Assembly: GCA_029378245.1 (NCBI GenBank)
Contig: JARKIF010000061.1
Coordinates: 62,001-126,000, forward strand
Reading direction: 5' to 3'
Origin: Roridomyces roridus
Taxonomy: Eukaryota; Basidiomycota; Agaricomycetes; Agaricales; Mycenaceae
Length of the DNA: 64,000 bases
In this document: piece after piece, positions 23,300 through 33,759 of the stretch
Numbering within the stretch: the stretch's first letter is position 1
How the letters are laid out: each line of letters starts with the position of its first letter
Made by a program: the position numbers and the translations under genes
The notes under the pieces: model-generated
The model's database searches: none
What the model was told of the DNA's origin: nothing
What the model saw: the letters and a program-made list of their open reading frames with translations, nothing else

Positions 23300-25460
23300 G
23301 TGACTTGGTCAACCCGTCGAATCTGTGCAATGAGATGGATAACCGGCCGTCTGCACAGATTACGCGCACCCAATCCCCGCCCCAATGGTCACACCTCCGT
23401 ACTTCCTGAACCGTGTGACCCCCCCGCACTTTTCCTCAATACCGCGATCCCTCGTGGCTTCTACTCGACCCCCATCCGAGTCCCTACGCCTCCGTCCGAC
23501 TGGATCTCAGCAGCAGGGACCGAGCTCAGTGCCATCGATCGTCAACTCGACTCGCTTAAAGAACGCGAGGAGGAGCTTGAGCATCACATTGTCGGATGTG
23601 GCGCTATAGTGGCGATCAACGACATCCTGCCGGCGGAGACTCTCCGTGAAATCTTCATTTCTTGTGTGGCTGAAGAATCAACCGATGGGAATCTTGCGGT
23701 TTATCTCAACCGTGTCTTGAAGACGGGGTCGGAAGTGCGCTTGACGCTTCGCCAGGTTTGCTCAAAGTGGCATGCCATTGTTCTTGGAACCCAGAAACTT
23801 TGGAGCGACGTGCGTATCCGGTTCGATTACCGGCCTGAACCAAGTGAGGGGATTTCGAATTTCGGCCAAGCTTTTGCTCTGCTCGAGACTTGGCTGTCTC
23901 TCGGCGGCGAGTGTCCTCTCGACCTGGCGCTACTTTGGACGAATGAGGATCCTCGCATTCTTCAAACGCTCGTCCAATGCGCGCCACGCATTCGCTCTCT
24001 AAAATTTTCCTCCAACCTGTCGCAATCCATCCATTCTTTCCTTCATTTACCTTCCGGTTCTCTTGCGCGACTGGAGAAGATTTGGATCGACAATCTGGCA
24101 CGCGATGTCACTTCATCCACACAGAATACCACCGTCTTCTTCGCCTCTACCCGCCTCCGTTCTGTCGCGCTGCGTGGATTTCCCAATATGCAGCTCGACT
24201 GTCTTGCGATTCCGTGGGGTCAGCTCACCGAGTTGTCCATCGAAGAGGGGAAAGTTCCGATGACGGAGTTGTACTCTATCCTTCCCCTCTGCGTGCGCCT
24301 CACCCGCGCCGGACTGTTTATTTCTGGCACGGAATCAACTCCACATGGCATCACCATGCCCAGATTACTTTTTTTGAAACTAGATGCAAAGACAGCGGAG
24401 CACGCCGCTCAATTTCTCCAGCAGGTCTCTTTTCCTTCTCTTGTCGAATTCGTGTTGGAGTTTGATGACGTAGGTAGAAGGGCGCGTGGCGGCGGGGCCG
24501 TTATCAATCGCGTTGCGCGTGGATTGGAGCTTTCCGTAGTTAGTTAAATAGCGATTGGGGACGCAAATTGTCCCCTACGTGTTTGTACCCAAACTATTCT
24601 TGTTCCCTTCGAGATCCCTGGATAGGCGAAGTCAGCGCGTTCGGATCGACTCACGACGCTCACTTTAACAATTCGTCCTCAATTGTGATGTTTTTTCACT
24701 CTCTTCTACACCCCCGATGACCACGCCGTTTCTTCCGACCGTCCGGCGCTTGTCTATCACTCGTTCTAGCCGCAAGGAACCCGGTCCATCGTGGTTGGCG
24801 CATTTGCCCACTGTGCCTTACCAAGTTAAAAGGGATCCGGTTCCCTTGCCCTGGCTTGCGGCGTGCAACCTCGCAGAGGAGGTCTTCCTCCTGCACTCTC
24901 TGCTGGAAGAGGATCTGGCGATGATCATCTCCGAGGGAGCACTTTTCCCCGACCTCCAGCTCCTCGTCGTCCCTCAACACGACTTCCAACTCGCTATCCC
25001 GATGCTCGAGGCGCGCTCGACAAGCATCCAGTACTCGACCATCACGGAGCTCGGACTCAGCGGTCGAATCGATTGGTCGAGGATGGAGGAGCCGGAAACG
25101 CAGCGCGACGCAGTGGATGAATTGATGACGGCGGGGGTTTTCATTTGCGACGAGATGGTGTTGGATGGGTTTGAGGATCCGGTTGCGCCGTGTCGTGGAG
25201 AGGTACGGTTTTTCATTTGTTCGACGCCGATGCTTACCCACGCTTGTATATTACAGATCGAAGCACGCGCTCGTGAATGCTATAGGGATGGTGTGGGTTT
25301 TTTCGCCGCAGTCGAGACCGAGTACTCGGAGGGAGAGGAAGAAGACCAACGCGAGGAGTATGATTCCGAGGAGGGAGATGAGGACTCTGGTGGTGATTTC
25401 GATGAGGAGGATTGTGATGAGGACAAAGACCGCGAGTCCGGCGAGGGTGCAGAGGAGTAA
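23300..25460 (+). pseudogene. F-box/LRR-like family copy, split in two
   Basis: The first part (to 24547) contains ELSAIDRQLDSLKEREEELEHHI, the F-box block ILPAETLREIFISCVAEES, RLTLRQVCSKWHAIVLGTQKLW and LRR-like strands up to FVLEFDDV. The second part (from 24717) resumes with TTPFLPTVRRLSI and ends with an intron at 25203-25256 and a long acidic tail rich in Glu and Asp. In intact relatives these parts are contiguous. Here about 240 bp lies between them with stops and no convincing intron ends, so an insertion is likely; a poorly defined intron is the alternative. The N-terminal signature MQxxEPPIP is not in frame, so the start is uncertain. The acidic tail is unique to this copy. Confidence 0.65.
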
Positions 25461-25956
25461 ATTGGTAGCTTTATCTCAAAAATTGGAGATCTTCCTCTAC
25501 TGTCTCACTGCCAGTCGGGGTGGGAGACAAATGTGTGGTGTGGGGTTGGTGTGGGGCCAGGCCGCCTACTGAATACTCTTCAAGTTCTTGCAGTCAATTT
25601 GGAGTCTTCAAACTTGTTTATTCGGTCCCATCATGAATCCGGGTAGCGGGCTCTGCCGCTTGTCGGCCCTACTCGCCTTATCTATCACTTTGAACGCCAA
25701 TGTCGAAGTCCCGAACCACTTAGAGCGATGCGATCACAGAGTACGTACACATCACGACTCGGACTTGACTCTTGACCACAACGTCCGTCTCTGTCTGTAC
25801 CCATCCCTTGCCCTTCGGCCGCTCCCACCTCGGTTTTAAAGCCCCTCCAACCCTTCCAACACCTTACACGCACTGGCAGTCCTCCGAGTTTCACTCCCCA
25901 CAAGTCTGTGTGCGTCACGAGATATCTGCGCGATGCGACTCACAGACCGCTAGATT
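25461..25956. other. Spacer between array copies
   Basis: About 500 bp. The last 50 bp before the next start contain GATGCGACTCACAGACC, a word that recurs with small changes just upstream of the starts at 18342, 28145 and 30058. It may be a conserved 5' UTR or promoter element of the array. Confidence 0.5.
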
Positions 25957-27597
25957 ATGCAGAGTTTGGAACCACCTATACCCCTTGCCGCTGTCTTATC
26001 CTGGGGAAACGATGTCGCTCCCCTGCCGGAAGCCCTCGTCGCTCGCCCATGGTTTACAGCGGCTGAAAACGAGCTTGGCCGCATCGACCGCGATATCCAG
26101 GCTCTAGAGGCACGACGAGAGGCTCTGCTGCAACAGGTCGATCCCTATCGCGTGGCTTTTTCACCCCACAAAAAGCTGCCCCCAGAGCTCTTGCGCGAGA
26201 TCCTCACTGCATGCGTTGCCTCACAATCCGGCTACGTGGATCTGACAGCCGACCTGAATCAAGTCCTGCGTAAATTCTCTTCAGACGTGCGTATTACCCT
26301 GCTTCGGGTCTGCTCTAAATGGCGTTCAATTGTGCTGGGTACGCACGAACTGTGGAGCGATATGCAGGTCAGGTTCCGGGTTGCGCCCGATGGCAGGGGT
26401 TGGCATCCGCGCATCTTGAGACTCTTCCGATTCTGGCTCTCTTTCAGTGGAGACCACCCAATTACGCTGGCCATCTCCGTCGACTTGGACCGTACGGGAA
26501 TCAATGACATCCGTCCCGTACTCCTGGGTTGCGCACACCGACTTCGATCCGTGACGCTAGCCCCGCTCACTTCTCAGACTGTGCAGGCTCTCCTCGCTTT
26601 ACCCGCCGGAAACATGTTTTGTTTGGAGGAAGTCACGCTGGACAATTCCAGCTCTTCCGTTGCCCCTCCGACACAGCACTCGACCGTCCTACTCGGTTCG
26701 AATCATCTTCGTCGTGTAACGATGATTGGATTCCACGACTCGACGCTGGAGACGCTCCGGATTCCGTGGGGTCAGCTCACCGAGTTGGACCTCTCGCAAA
26801 GTAATTTCTCATCGACTCAGCTCGACTCTATCCTGGCTGTTTGTCATGCCCTTACACACGCAGCGCTCCGGGTGCCCCACAGCAATATCCCTGTTTCCCA
26901 AGACATCAGCTTGGCCGCGCTGCGTCAATTGACGTTGTATTCACGGACGCTGGACAATGTAGCCGCATTCCTGCACGCCATCTCCGCACCCGAGCTTCGG
27001 GAACTCGCGTTCAAGTGCGACAACCTTTCTCGGGCAACTATAGCGCCGAATCCGTTCCCATCCGTGCGCCGGCTTTCGATCGTCAGCTCCTTATTTGACG
27101 GCCTCTCATTTTCCCCTTCGGAGATCAAGCCAGTTGTCCTTTCCTGGCTCAGCGCGTTTAACAACGCTGAAGAGATCCTTCTTCCTCACTGTGTTTTGGG
27201 AGACACAGCTCCACTCATCTCGATGGGGTCGTTGCTCCCTCGCCTTCGGCTCCTCGTTGTCTATTCCCAGGATTTTCACCATCTGCTCCCGATTCTAGAG
27301 ACGCGCCTGACAAGTACAGAGCATTCGACTATCGCTGAAGTGGGACTCAATGGACAGGTCGCCAGCCTAACGAATGTCGATCGAGACGCAGTGCAAGATT
27401 TGATGAAAGCTGGGGTGTTCATTTGTGACGGCGACTTGACGGCGAAAAGGGGTGTGCGTCGCGGACAGGTATGGTTTGATTCTTCGCATGCGTTTGGTTC
27501 AACGCTGATTGATTCTTTTGTTCTTCTTTGCCAGATCGAGAGGCGTGCTCGTGAATATTTGGCCAAGGGCGAGGGTCTCTTCGGATTGTTGGGATGA
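25957..27597 (+). CDS. F-box/LRR-like protein, intact array copy 2
   Basis: 546 codons are open without a stop; about 524 remain if the 66 bp intron at 27469-27534 is removed. The order is: signature MQSLEPPIPLAAVLSWGND; a coiled segment ENELGRIDRDIQALEARREALL; F-box KKLPPELLREILTACVASQ; and RVCSKWRSIVLGTHELWSDM. LRR-like strands follow (LRSVTLAPL, LEEVTLDNSS, LRRVTMIGF, IPWGQLTELDLS, LRQLTLYS, VRRLSIVSS). The C-terminus is IERRAREYLAKGEGLFGLLG. F-box proteins recruit substrates to SCF ubiquitin ligases, so the variable LRR half probably reads the target. The gene looks functional. Confidence 0.85.
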   Translation: MQSLEPPIPLAAVLSWGNDVAPLPEALVARPWFTAAENELGRIDRDIQALEARREALLQQVDPYRVAFSPHKKLPPELLREILTACVASQSGYVDLTADLNQVLRKFSSDVRITLLRVCSKWRSIVLGTHELWSDMQVRFRVAPDGRGWHPRILRLFRFWLSFSGDHPITLAISVDLDRTGINDIRPVLLGCAHRLRSVTLAPLTSQTVQALLALPAGNMFCLEEVTLDNSSSSVAPPTQHSTVLLGSNHLRRVTMIGFHDSTLETLRIPWGQLTELDLSQSNFSSTQLDSILAVCHALTHAALRVPHSNIPVSQDISLAALRQLTLYSRTLDNVAAFLHAISAPELRELAFKCDNLSRATIAPNPFPSVRRLSIVSSLFDGLSFSPSEIKPVVLSWLSAFNNAEEILLPHCVLGDTAPLISMGSLLPRLRLLVVYSQDFHHLLPILETRLTSTEHSTIAEVGLNGQVASLTNVDRDAVQDLMKAGVFICDGDLTAKRGVRRGQVWFDSSHAFGSTLIDSFVLLCQIERRAREYLAKGEGLFGLLG

Positions 27598-28144
27598 GCT
27601 TGAAGACGCACAAGACTCTGGCGAGAAACTGGATTGCTATGTATCGGGGTTCTCGAGAGTTGGAAAACGAGGATGAGACGAAGCGCAATGACAAGTTAGA
27701 CGGGGATGTTGAGGACTGGATGTGGTCTCAACATTCTAATTTCCGTGATGTTCAATTCAAGTTCGAGTTCCTAATTTCTGCGTCCGCCCGGCCTCCTTTG
27801 CGCTCGCTATTTCCCATAATTTATTTGAGTTTCTTACATGCATGGCCGTGGATGGAAAAGTAGCCGATTCGTTGAGCACGGCGTTAATGTGAATGCCGAG
27901 GTGGGTCCAAAGTCATATGACGCGGCTCACTCCTCTCTGTTGAGGATGAATTTCCGATTGCTATTTACTCTTTGTTTGTAGTAATGATCGGGAGCTTTCC
28001 GGGTTGTTTCAGACCACCACCATCTACCGCGCAGGCCGTGCATTAACACTCTCCTCTCCTCTCCTCTCATCATCTCTCCTCTTTGAAAGGTTTGTGTACC
28101 CTGCGACACTCTGCCCGTCTATTCGACTCAAAAGCCGATAGAAA
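27598..28144. other. Spacer between array copies
   Basis: About 550 bp. It contains a pyrimidine-rich CTCTCCTCTC run at about 28043-28085 just upstream of the next gene, probably a core-promoter tract, and nothing else I can name. Confidence 0.45.
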
Positions 28145-29788
28145 ATGCAGACCAGTGAGCCGCCTATTCCCGTCGCGACGGTCTTGTCATGGGGCAACGA
28201 ACCCGCACCCCTGTCTGACGCTCTGGTCGCTCGCCCATGGATCGTCGTGGCGGAGAACGAGGTTGGCCGCATTGAGCGAGACATCCAAGCTTTACAGAGA
28301 CGTCGGGAGACTCTGCTGCGCTACATTACCGTCTACCGCGGGGCGTTGGCAGCCCATAAAAAGCTACCCACCGAACTGCTTCGCCAGATCATGACCATAT
28401 GCGTAGCTTCTCAGTCCGTCGACGCAAGCCTCAAAGCCGATTTGAATGAGGTTTTGCGCACCCGCTCGGACGTGTGCTTTACCTTGGGTCGAGTCTGCTC
28501 TAAATGGCGTTCCATCGTCCTCGGGACCTATGAATTGTGGAGCGATGTCCAGATTAGTTTCGGGTGGGGGAATCCGAATGGAAAGGAAGCGCGCGTCTCG
28601 TTGAACCTCTTTCGGACGTGGCTTGCCCGGGGCGGCAAGCAACCACTGGCCTTGAATATCTCCATGCAATTCGACCGTCGTGGTGTTGGTCCGCTGCTCC
28701 TGGGATGTGCACGCCGACTCCGCTCCCTCGCACTTTCCCCACTCGATTGTCGGGGTTTTCAAGATCTCCTTGGCTTGCCCCCGGGATCGATGGGTCTTTT
28801 AGAGGAACTTTCTCTGCACGCATCCTCCACTTTTCCTCTCCAACAACACTCCACCGGTTTCCTCGGCTCAAGTCATTTGCGTCGTACAACTTTGGTTGGA
28901 TTCTCCGATCAAACGCTGGCGAGCGTCGACATTCCGTGGGGTCAGCTTACGCAGTTGAACCTCGAGCGAAGCCGCATTTCAATGATTCAACTTGAGTGCA
29001 TCCTTCATATTTCACCCGCCCTCGTGCACCTAGGGATCCAACTTCTATTCGACGATCCCATCATCTTTCGCGACGTCCCCTTTTCCGTGTTGCGCAGGTT
29101 GGATCTTTATTCACCCTCGCTGGACCAGGCCGCCAGATTTGTCCAGAGACTCATCTGTCCTCGTCTGCAGGCACTTGCAATCGAGTGTGATTACCTTTCT
29201 CCGGCAACCGTCTCGCCCAACCAATTCCCACAAGTGCGAAGACTTGTGATTGCGCTTCCTCCTTCCTCGTTCGGGGGTCGCTTCCCTTCTTCGTTAGGGG
29301 GTCGCTTCTCGCGCGTCGAAGCATTGCCTCTCTCCTGGCTCACAGCGTGTAACAACGCCGAGGAGATCATCCTCCCCCATTGCGTTTTGGGGAAGGCGGC
29401 CTGGCCCATGTCCACCGGATCTTTGCTGCCTCATTTAAAGCTGCTCGTTGTTCACGCCCCAGACTTCGCCAAAATTCTACCCGTACTACAGATGCGTCAT
29501 GCCAGTCCAGAGCATTCAACGATCGCAGAGGTGGGACTCACCGGACTAGCCCGTCCCCTAGACCAGGCCGAACGAGACACGGTGAATGAGTTGAGGAAGG
29601 CTGGAGTGTTCCTTTGCGCTCTTGACGGCCCGCATGTGTATCGCGGACAGGTATGGCTTGTTTCCTATCTTTCTATCGTTCAAAACTACCCTCTCAATGC
29701 TCGTTCGCTGGTTTTCCAGATCGAACAACTTGCTCTTCAATACGCTTCAGGTCTTCCGGACGCCGAACGTGATTCAACACGACGGTAG
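28145..29788 (+). CDS. F-box/LRR-like protein, intact array copy 3
   Basis: 547 codons are open, about 524 after removing the 69 bp intron at 29651-29719. It has the same plan as copy 2: MQTSEPPIPVATVLSWGNEP, ENEVGRIERDIQALQRRRETLL, the F-box in KKLPTELLRQIMTICVASQ, GRVCSKWRSIVLGTYELWSDV, LRR-like strands, then IEQLALQYASGLPDAER. A short internal duplication repeats the residues FGGRFPSSLGGRFS near 29260-29310 and is absent from copy 2. Copies 2 and 3 are clear tandem duplicates but have diverged most in the LRR half, as expected if target binding is under changing selection. Confidence 0.85.
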   Translation: MQTSEPPIPVATVLSWGNEPAPLSDALVARPWIVVAENEVGRIERDIQALQRRRETLLRYITVYRGALAAHKKLPTELLRQIMTICVASQSVDASLKADLNEVLRTRSDVCFTLGRVCSKWRSIVLGTYELWSDVQISFGWGNPNGKEARVSLNLFRTWLARGGKQPLALNISMQFDRRGVGPLLLGCARRLRSLALSPLDCRGFQDLLGLPPGSMGLLEELSLHASSTFPLQQHSTGFLGSSHLRRTTLVGFSDQTLASVDIPWGQLTQLNLERSRISMIQLECILHISPALVHLGIQLLFDDPIIFRDVPFSVLRRLDLYSPSLDQAARFVQRLICPRLQALAIECDYLSPATVSPNQFPQVRRLVIALPPSSFGGRFPSSLGGRFSRVEALPLSWLTACNNAEEIILPHCVLGKAAWPMSTGSLLPHLKLLVVHAPDFAKILPVLQMRHASPEHSTIAEVGLTGLARPLDQAERDTVNELRKAGVFLCALDGPHVYRGQVWLVSYLSIVQNYPLNARSLVFQIEQLALQYASGLPDAERDSTRR

Positions 29789-30057
29789 TAGCCCGGGCTA
29801 TAACGGGCGTCCGGTCTATGAGTACCGACTAGACTCGGGACTCGGAAGGCGGTTCGTAGTTCAATGGTAGTTTCTAAATATGTAAGTACGCCGGGATAAT
29901 CTGTCGAGGTTTTCCAATTTTCGAGTTGTGTTGCTTGGATGTCTCATAAACTAATCAGAGGAAGGTCCCGCTTTCTGAACAGCCGGCGAGCCGAGCTGAC
30001 GAAGATCGCAGATTACGACTCGACTCTTCTACCGATGCGACTAACAGACGGTAGGAT

Positions 30058-30295
30058 ATGCAAATCTTGGAACCACCAGTGCCCCTCCCAGTAGTCGTCT
30101 TGTGGGGCAACGAGCCCGCTCCACCTGAAACTCTCGCCGCTCGCCCATGGATCGCAGTGCCGAGAACGAGCTTGCCTGCATCGAGCGCGAGATCAAAGCC
30201 CTAGAGACACGTCGAAAGACTTTGAAGCACCACTTATCCGCCTGTTGCGTGGCTTTTGCACCGCATAAAAAGCTGCCCCCGGAAATCCTTCGTCA
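30058..30295 (+). pseudogene. F-box/LRR-like family copy 4, frameshifted and truncated
   Basis: It opens with MQILEPPVPLPVVVLWGNEP and ETLAARPWIAV, then loses frame: one G present in the relatives is missing at about 30158-30160. The family sequence continues in the next frame (ENELACIEREIKALETRRK to KKLPPEILRQ) and ends abruptly at about 30295, where CpG-depleted repeat DNA begins. Both the frameshift and the loss of about 400 residues make it dead. Confidence 0.85.
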
Positions 30296-30960
30296 ACCTC
30301 AGGCAACCACCCACCATGCACGTTGGCATGAGTTTCCTTTCTTACACTCTATTAGGTGTCCCTCAGTGACCCGCATCTACTGTATTCAGCCAGATTTTCA
30401 CACCGTGCAAGGCCCTATTTCAAGATCAAGGCCACCAAAGAGCCGTAGCCAAATGGTGGTTGAAGTTCTTTGACCCTGATAGGGTGTGAGGTGGTCACAG
30501 TCACCTTGCCTGTGTAATTGGGGCACTCCTTAGTATTGGGAGAGTTGCCCTATACATGCTTGAGACCTCTCATTAAAGACTACTGGCGGACCATGGGCAC
30601 CTTTGCCGTATTGGTGGTCACCACCTCATTGACCAATGGCTTCACAACCAACCCACTGGAGACCGGATTTTTGGGCCCAGAATTGCTCAACAGACATCAA
30701 ACTATCATCCAGTCTAATTTCCAGTCGCCCCTGCCGCATTGAGTCCGGATAAAAGATCAAACACACGAATTTGACAGAAACCAGATTTTAAAATGGATCA
30801 CTTTCATTTTTGTGATCACTCTGGTACAGCAAGGAGAGGGTCAGGAAACCCAATACTTTACGGGTATATACTAGACCCTATAAGCTTCCTTCGAAGACCT
30901 CAACATTGCCCAGAAGTGGCGTGGCTGTGAAGCAATGCATCAAACAATTTCAAACCACGC
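30296..30960. other. CpG-poor repeat-like DNA replacing the end of an F-box copy
   Basis: CpG is scarce, most clearly at 30481-30860, in contrast to the array on the left. The composition and TG/CA-rich wording resemble 1-1260. No terminal repeats or coding domains were found. It is probably an old transposon remnant that cut copy 4. Confidence 0.5.
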
Positions 30961-32100
30961 GTGATCCATTACTTTTTCCGAGTCAGTGTAGGCGAGCATG
31001 CAATCCTCGAAGGAAGAGAGCGACAGAATGAAGGAGAAAGTGCAGAATAGCCTGACGCCGCTGACCACTTTCGCGAGGAGGATGGGTCCGAGACAGACTC
31101 GGGCAGGCGAGTCGGCCACATCCGCACATCATGGCGCGAAAACGAGGCCCCGCACGTCCACAATCGAATGACGAGTGCTCGTCCCCGTGTGGGCTTCTAC
31201 AGCGGGGAGCGCCAAAGTGGCGGCAGAAGGCACATCGACGTTACGCAGCCACCCTCGCCGAAACGGGTGTGTCGGCGTGCAGGGATACACACAGATGAGG
31301 CACAGCAACGCACCTCCAGCGGCCATGAGTGGGAAGACTCCATTTGCACGCCCGTATGGCTTGGAAGATGGTTGTGAGTACAGGTGACATATGGAAAGAC
31401 CCGAAGATGGAAAGGAGGAAGAATCAAGGACGACAGAGACCTCTGGCACCGGGTTCCAGACGTTCAAGACCCAGAACTGGCGCGCAGGTGGCATCAACAG
31501 TGCGCGAGAGGAGTATACGAGCCTGTGAGGCAGCGCCCATGCGGGATACGGGTCAGAGCTACAGTCTCCTCCTACTCCCAAGCAGGTCCCCATTCCGGGT
31601 GCTCAAGCCGAAGAGCAATACCGGAGACAGACACAAAGGCGCCTCTCCGTAGGTCCGTAGGAGACACAGAGGCCAACAAAGCAGCTCCGGACGTCCCAGT
31701 GCAAATTGAGGACACTCCATACTAAAACAAGATACAAAGCCGCCATGGGACTCACCACTTGGAGTCCGAGTGAGCGGAGCGGCCGGATAAGCGACGGGAG
31801 AGCACAGAGGCAAACATCTGCACCATAGCGTCAATTCCCTCGGATTCCTGGACGACGAAGCGGCGACGCACCAGATTTCCATCCACACGATGACTATCCA
31901 CTGCGGCCACCCATCTGCTGTGCTGCGAGACGACGGGAGTTGCTGGGTCGGTAGGCGGTGTCTGCCATGGGAAATGAAACGGAATGAGCCGCAAAGCCAG
32001 AGGATGTGGTCGACGAGGGCTCAGGGCAGCTGAGATTGATGCCATCAGCGGCCATCAACTACGATTCCAAGTTTTCTTCCTGGCGTCCACCACGATCGCT
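30961..32100. repeat. Diverged segmental duplication, copy 1
   Basis: Ordered blocks are shared with about 46430-47480: the GGTCCGAGACAGACTCGGGCA region (31085; one base differs in copy 2), ACATCGACGTT (31232), GACTCACCACTT (31751) and GACGCACCAGATTTCCATCCA (31864). On the minus strand the blocks read as parallel exons (WMEIWCVAAS here, WMEIWCVTAS in copy 2), so an uncharacterised, probably dead gene may have been duplicated. I recognise no domain. Confidence 0.5.
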
Positions 32101-32469
32101 TCGCTCGACAAGAAGACTTTGGATCAAAATCGCCACGAAGGACCGGTCGGACGGTCCTCGCTCGACTAACGGATGCTGTATCTTGCTGCTTTAAAAAGGC
32201 GGAGAAAATTAATTCTGCTATAAGTATCTGGGCTACTCCCTAAACAGACAAACGATGGCGTGCACCCGGCTATAACTCCCGCTCGTGGGTCTCTCGGTGG
32301 AACGGTGGCCAACACTAATGCTATGGAATCTCAACGAGCAGTATGAAGACACTGGTCGCATCCGGTGTACGTTCCGTCTTTCTTGCCATTCAACGCCCAC
32401 TCAACTGTATCCTTAGGACTTGTATACTTCTGGAGGACGCAGTGACTGTGGTCCGCTTCTCGCCGCCGT

Positions 32470-33090
32470 TTTGAACGGTATCAGCCCTCGAGCAAGCGGA
32501 CGCGTTACACAGGGGGGAAGGCATCTTTTCCGCCATGCAGAAATTTTACATTTCCGCAGTATTTCCGCATGATTTCCGCAACATTTCCGCATGGCGGAAA
32601 TGTGTTGATTTCATTACATAATCATCAGATTCTCTGCCAAATTGGCTGATTTTGATTTTTATCACCTATGTTTGGAGCTGGCGGAAATGTTGCGGAAATA
32701 CTGCGGAAATGTTGAGTAAATAAAGTATTTCCGCACTGCGGAAAAGATGCCTTCCCCCCTGTGTTACCGACGGGCCCGTGTGGGCCAAAGACATCGCGAG
32801 CGACTCGGATTTGGGGATTACAATCATGGACTATGCCGTGCGTTTCAATACATTCCCTGCATACATCGATTTTCCTCATCAAGATGCATAGGTCTCCGGC
32901 GCGCGGTTGTGAACGTTACTCTGTGGCCGAGTAAAGCCCGTCAATCGGATTTCGTGCATCAAGGTGATTACTCTCACTCTCAGCGGCAAGTCAATCCAAC
33001 TCGCCGCTCTGTTCCTCAGCCAAAACAATGTGTTGAATCCAAACTTCACGACACTCTATACGGTGTTGGTGGATGGCGCTCAGTCGTAGG
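32470..33090 (+). pseudogene. GDSL/SGNH (CE16-like) esterase gene, 5' remnant
   Basis: Exon-like blocks in order read SPRASGRV, then (after a 256 bp MITE) TDGPVWAKDIASDSDLGITIMDYA, then an intron at about 32840-32892. They continue with VSGA and VVNVTLWPSKARQSDFVHQ, and then LFLSQNNVLNPNFTTLYTV. This succession matches fungal SGNH esterases of the CE16 kind between the GDS and GIND boxes. Between VSGA and VVN there is an extra CG dinucleotide (GGCGCGCGG near 32899) that breaks the frame. The rest of the gene resumes at about 42100, beyond the LINE. The FGDS box itself is not found. Confidence 0.55.
32508..32763. mobile_element. 256 bp MITE, PIF/Harbinger-like
   Basis: Perfect 26 bp terminal inverted repeats occupy 32508-32533 and 32738-32763, beginning CACAGGGGGGAAGGC. 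The element is flanked by TTA on both sides (32505-32507 and 32764-32766), the 3 bp TWA target duplication of the PIF/Harbinger superfamily. The interior is AT-rich with many ATTTCCGC/GCGGAAAT words arranged as subterminal inverted repeats. It has no coding capacity. It sits inside an exon of the esterase pseudogene, between the codons for GRV and TDG. Confidence 0.85.
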
Positions 33091-33400
33091 CATCAGAGAG
33101 AGACACCAGTCAGCATGGAATGATGAGAAAGGGATAAGGAATGTGACGCACAAAGATGGGAGGAGGCCGAGGTCACCGCACACCCTGCTGGCAACCCCGG
33201 CTTCCCGACGCAACATGGGTTCCCGTGCGCGACTGGGTGGGTGGGCATATCTCCAAACCCATGTTGGTCACTGGAACAAATGCATGATTAGTGGACAATG
33301 TGCAGTTAGTCATAAGCAGTCAAAAGGGAGGGAGGGTGGGGAAAAGAAGGCCACCGAGGGCTACGACATCCAAGAGGAGAGCTGTGAGGTGGCAGGAAGC

Positions 33401-33414
33401 AAGAGGCAACGTCA
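33401..33414 (+). repeat. Target-site duplication of the LINE, left copy
   Basis: AAGAGGCAACGTCA here is repeated exactly at 42037-42050, directly after the poly(A) tail of the LINE. Confidence 0.88.
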
Positions 33415-33759
33415 GGGGGGTCTCGTGATCAGTAACCACCACCATCGTTTCGGCGCTGCAATGGTTCTGGCTACGAGCTCCCCCCCGTTGCGTGCAGCGA
33501 CGTAAGGAGGGAGCTGGACGCACTCCACCCACTGCCATGTGGGCCCCCGCCGCGGGAAGCAACCTGCACGGTCGAAGAGGGGTAGAATACCTTCTCAGGC
33601 TGGCAGAGCAGCTTAAATTGGGACGGAGACTTCGTCAGTAAACCTAGAATAGTTTATCCCACTCATGCAACCCCCGATACGACGAAAAGATGAAGCCGCT
33701 CGACGCTCGTGATACGGCGGGCACGCTGGCGCGTCAACTACGTGGCAACCTCGGCTAAC

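Noticed and set aside
32774..33600. A free-standing 252-codon open frame upstream of the LINE
   Set aside because: It crosses the MITE end, esterase remnant, unassigned DNA and the LINE 5' end, so it cannot be one gene.
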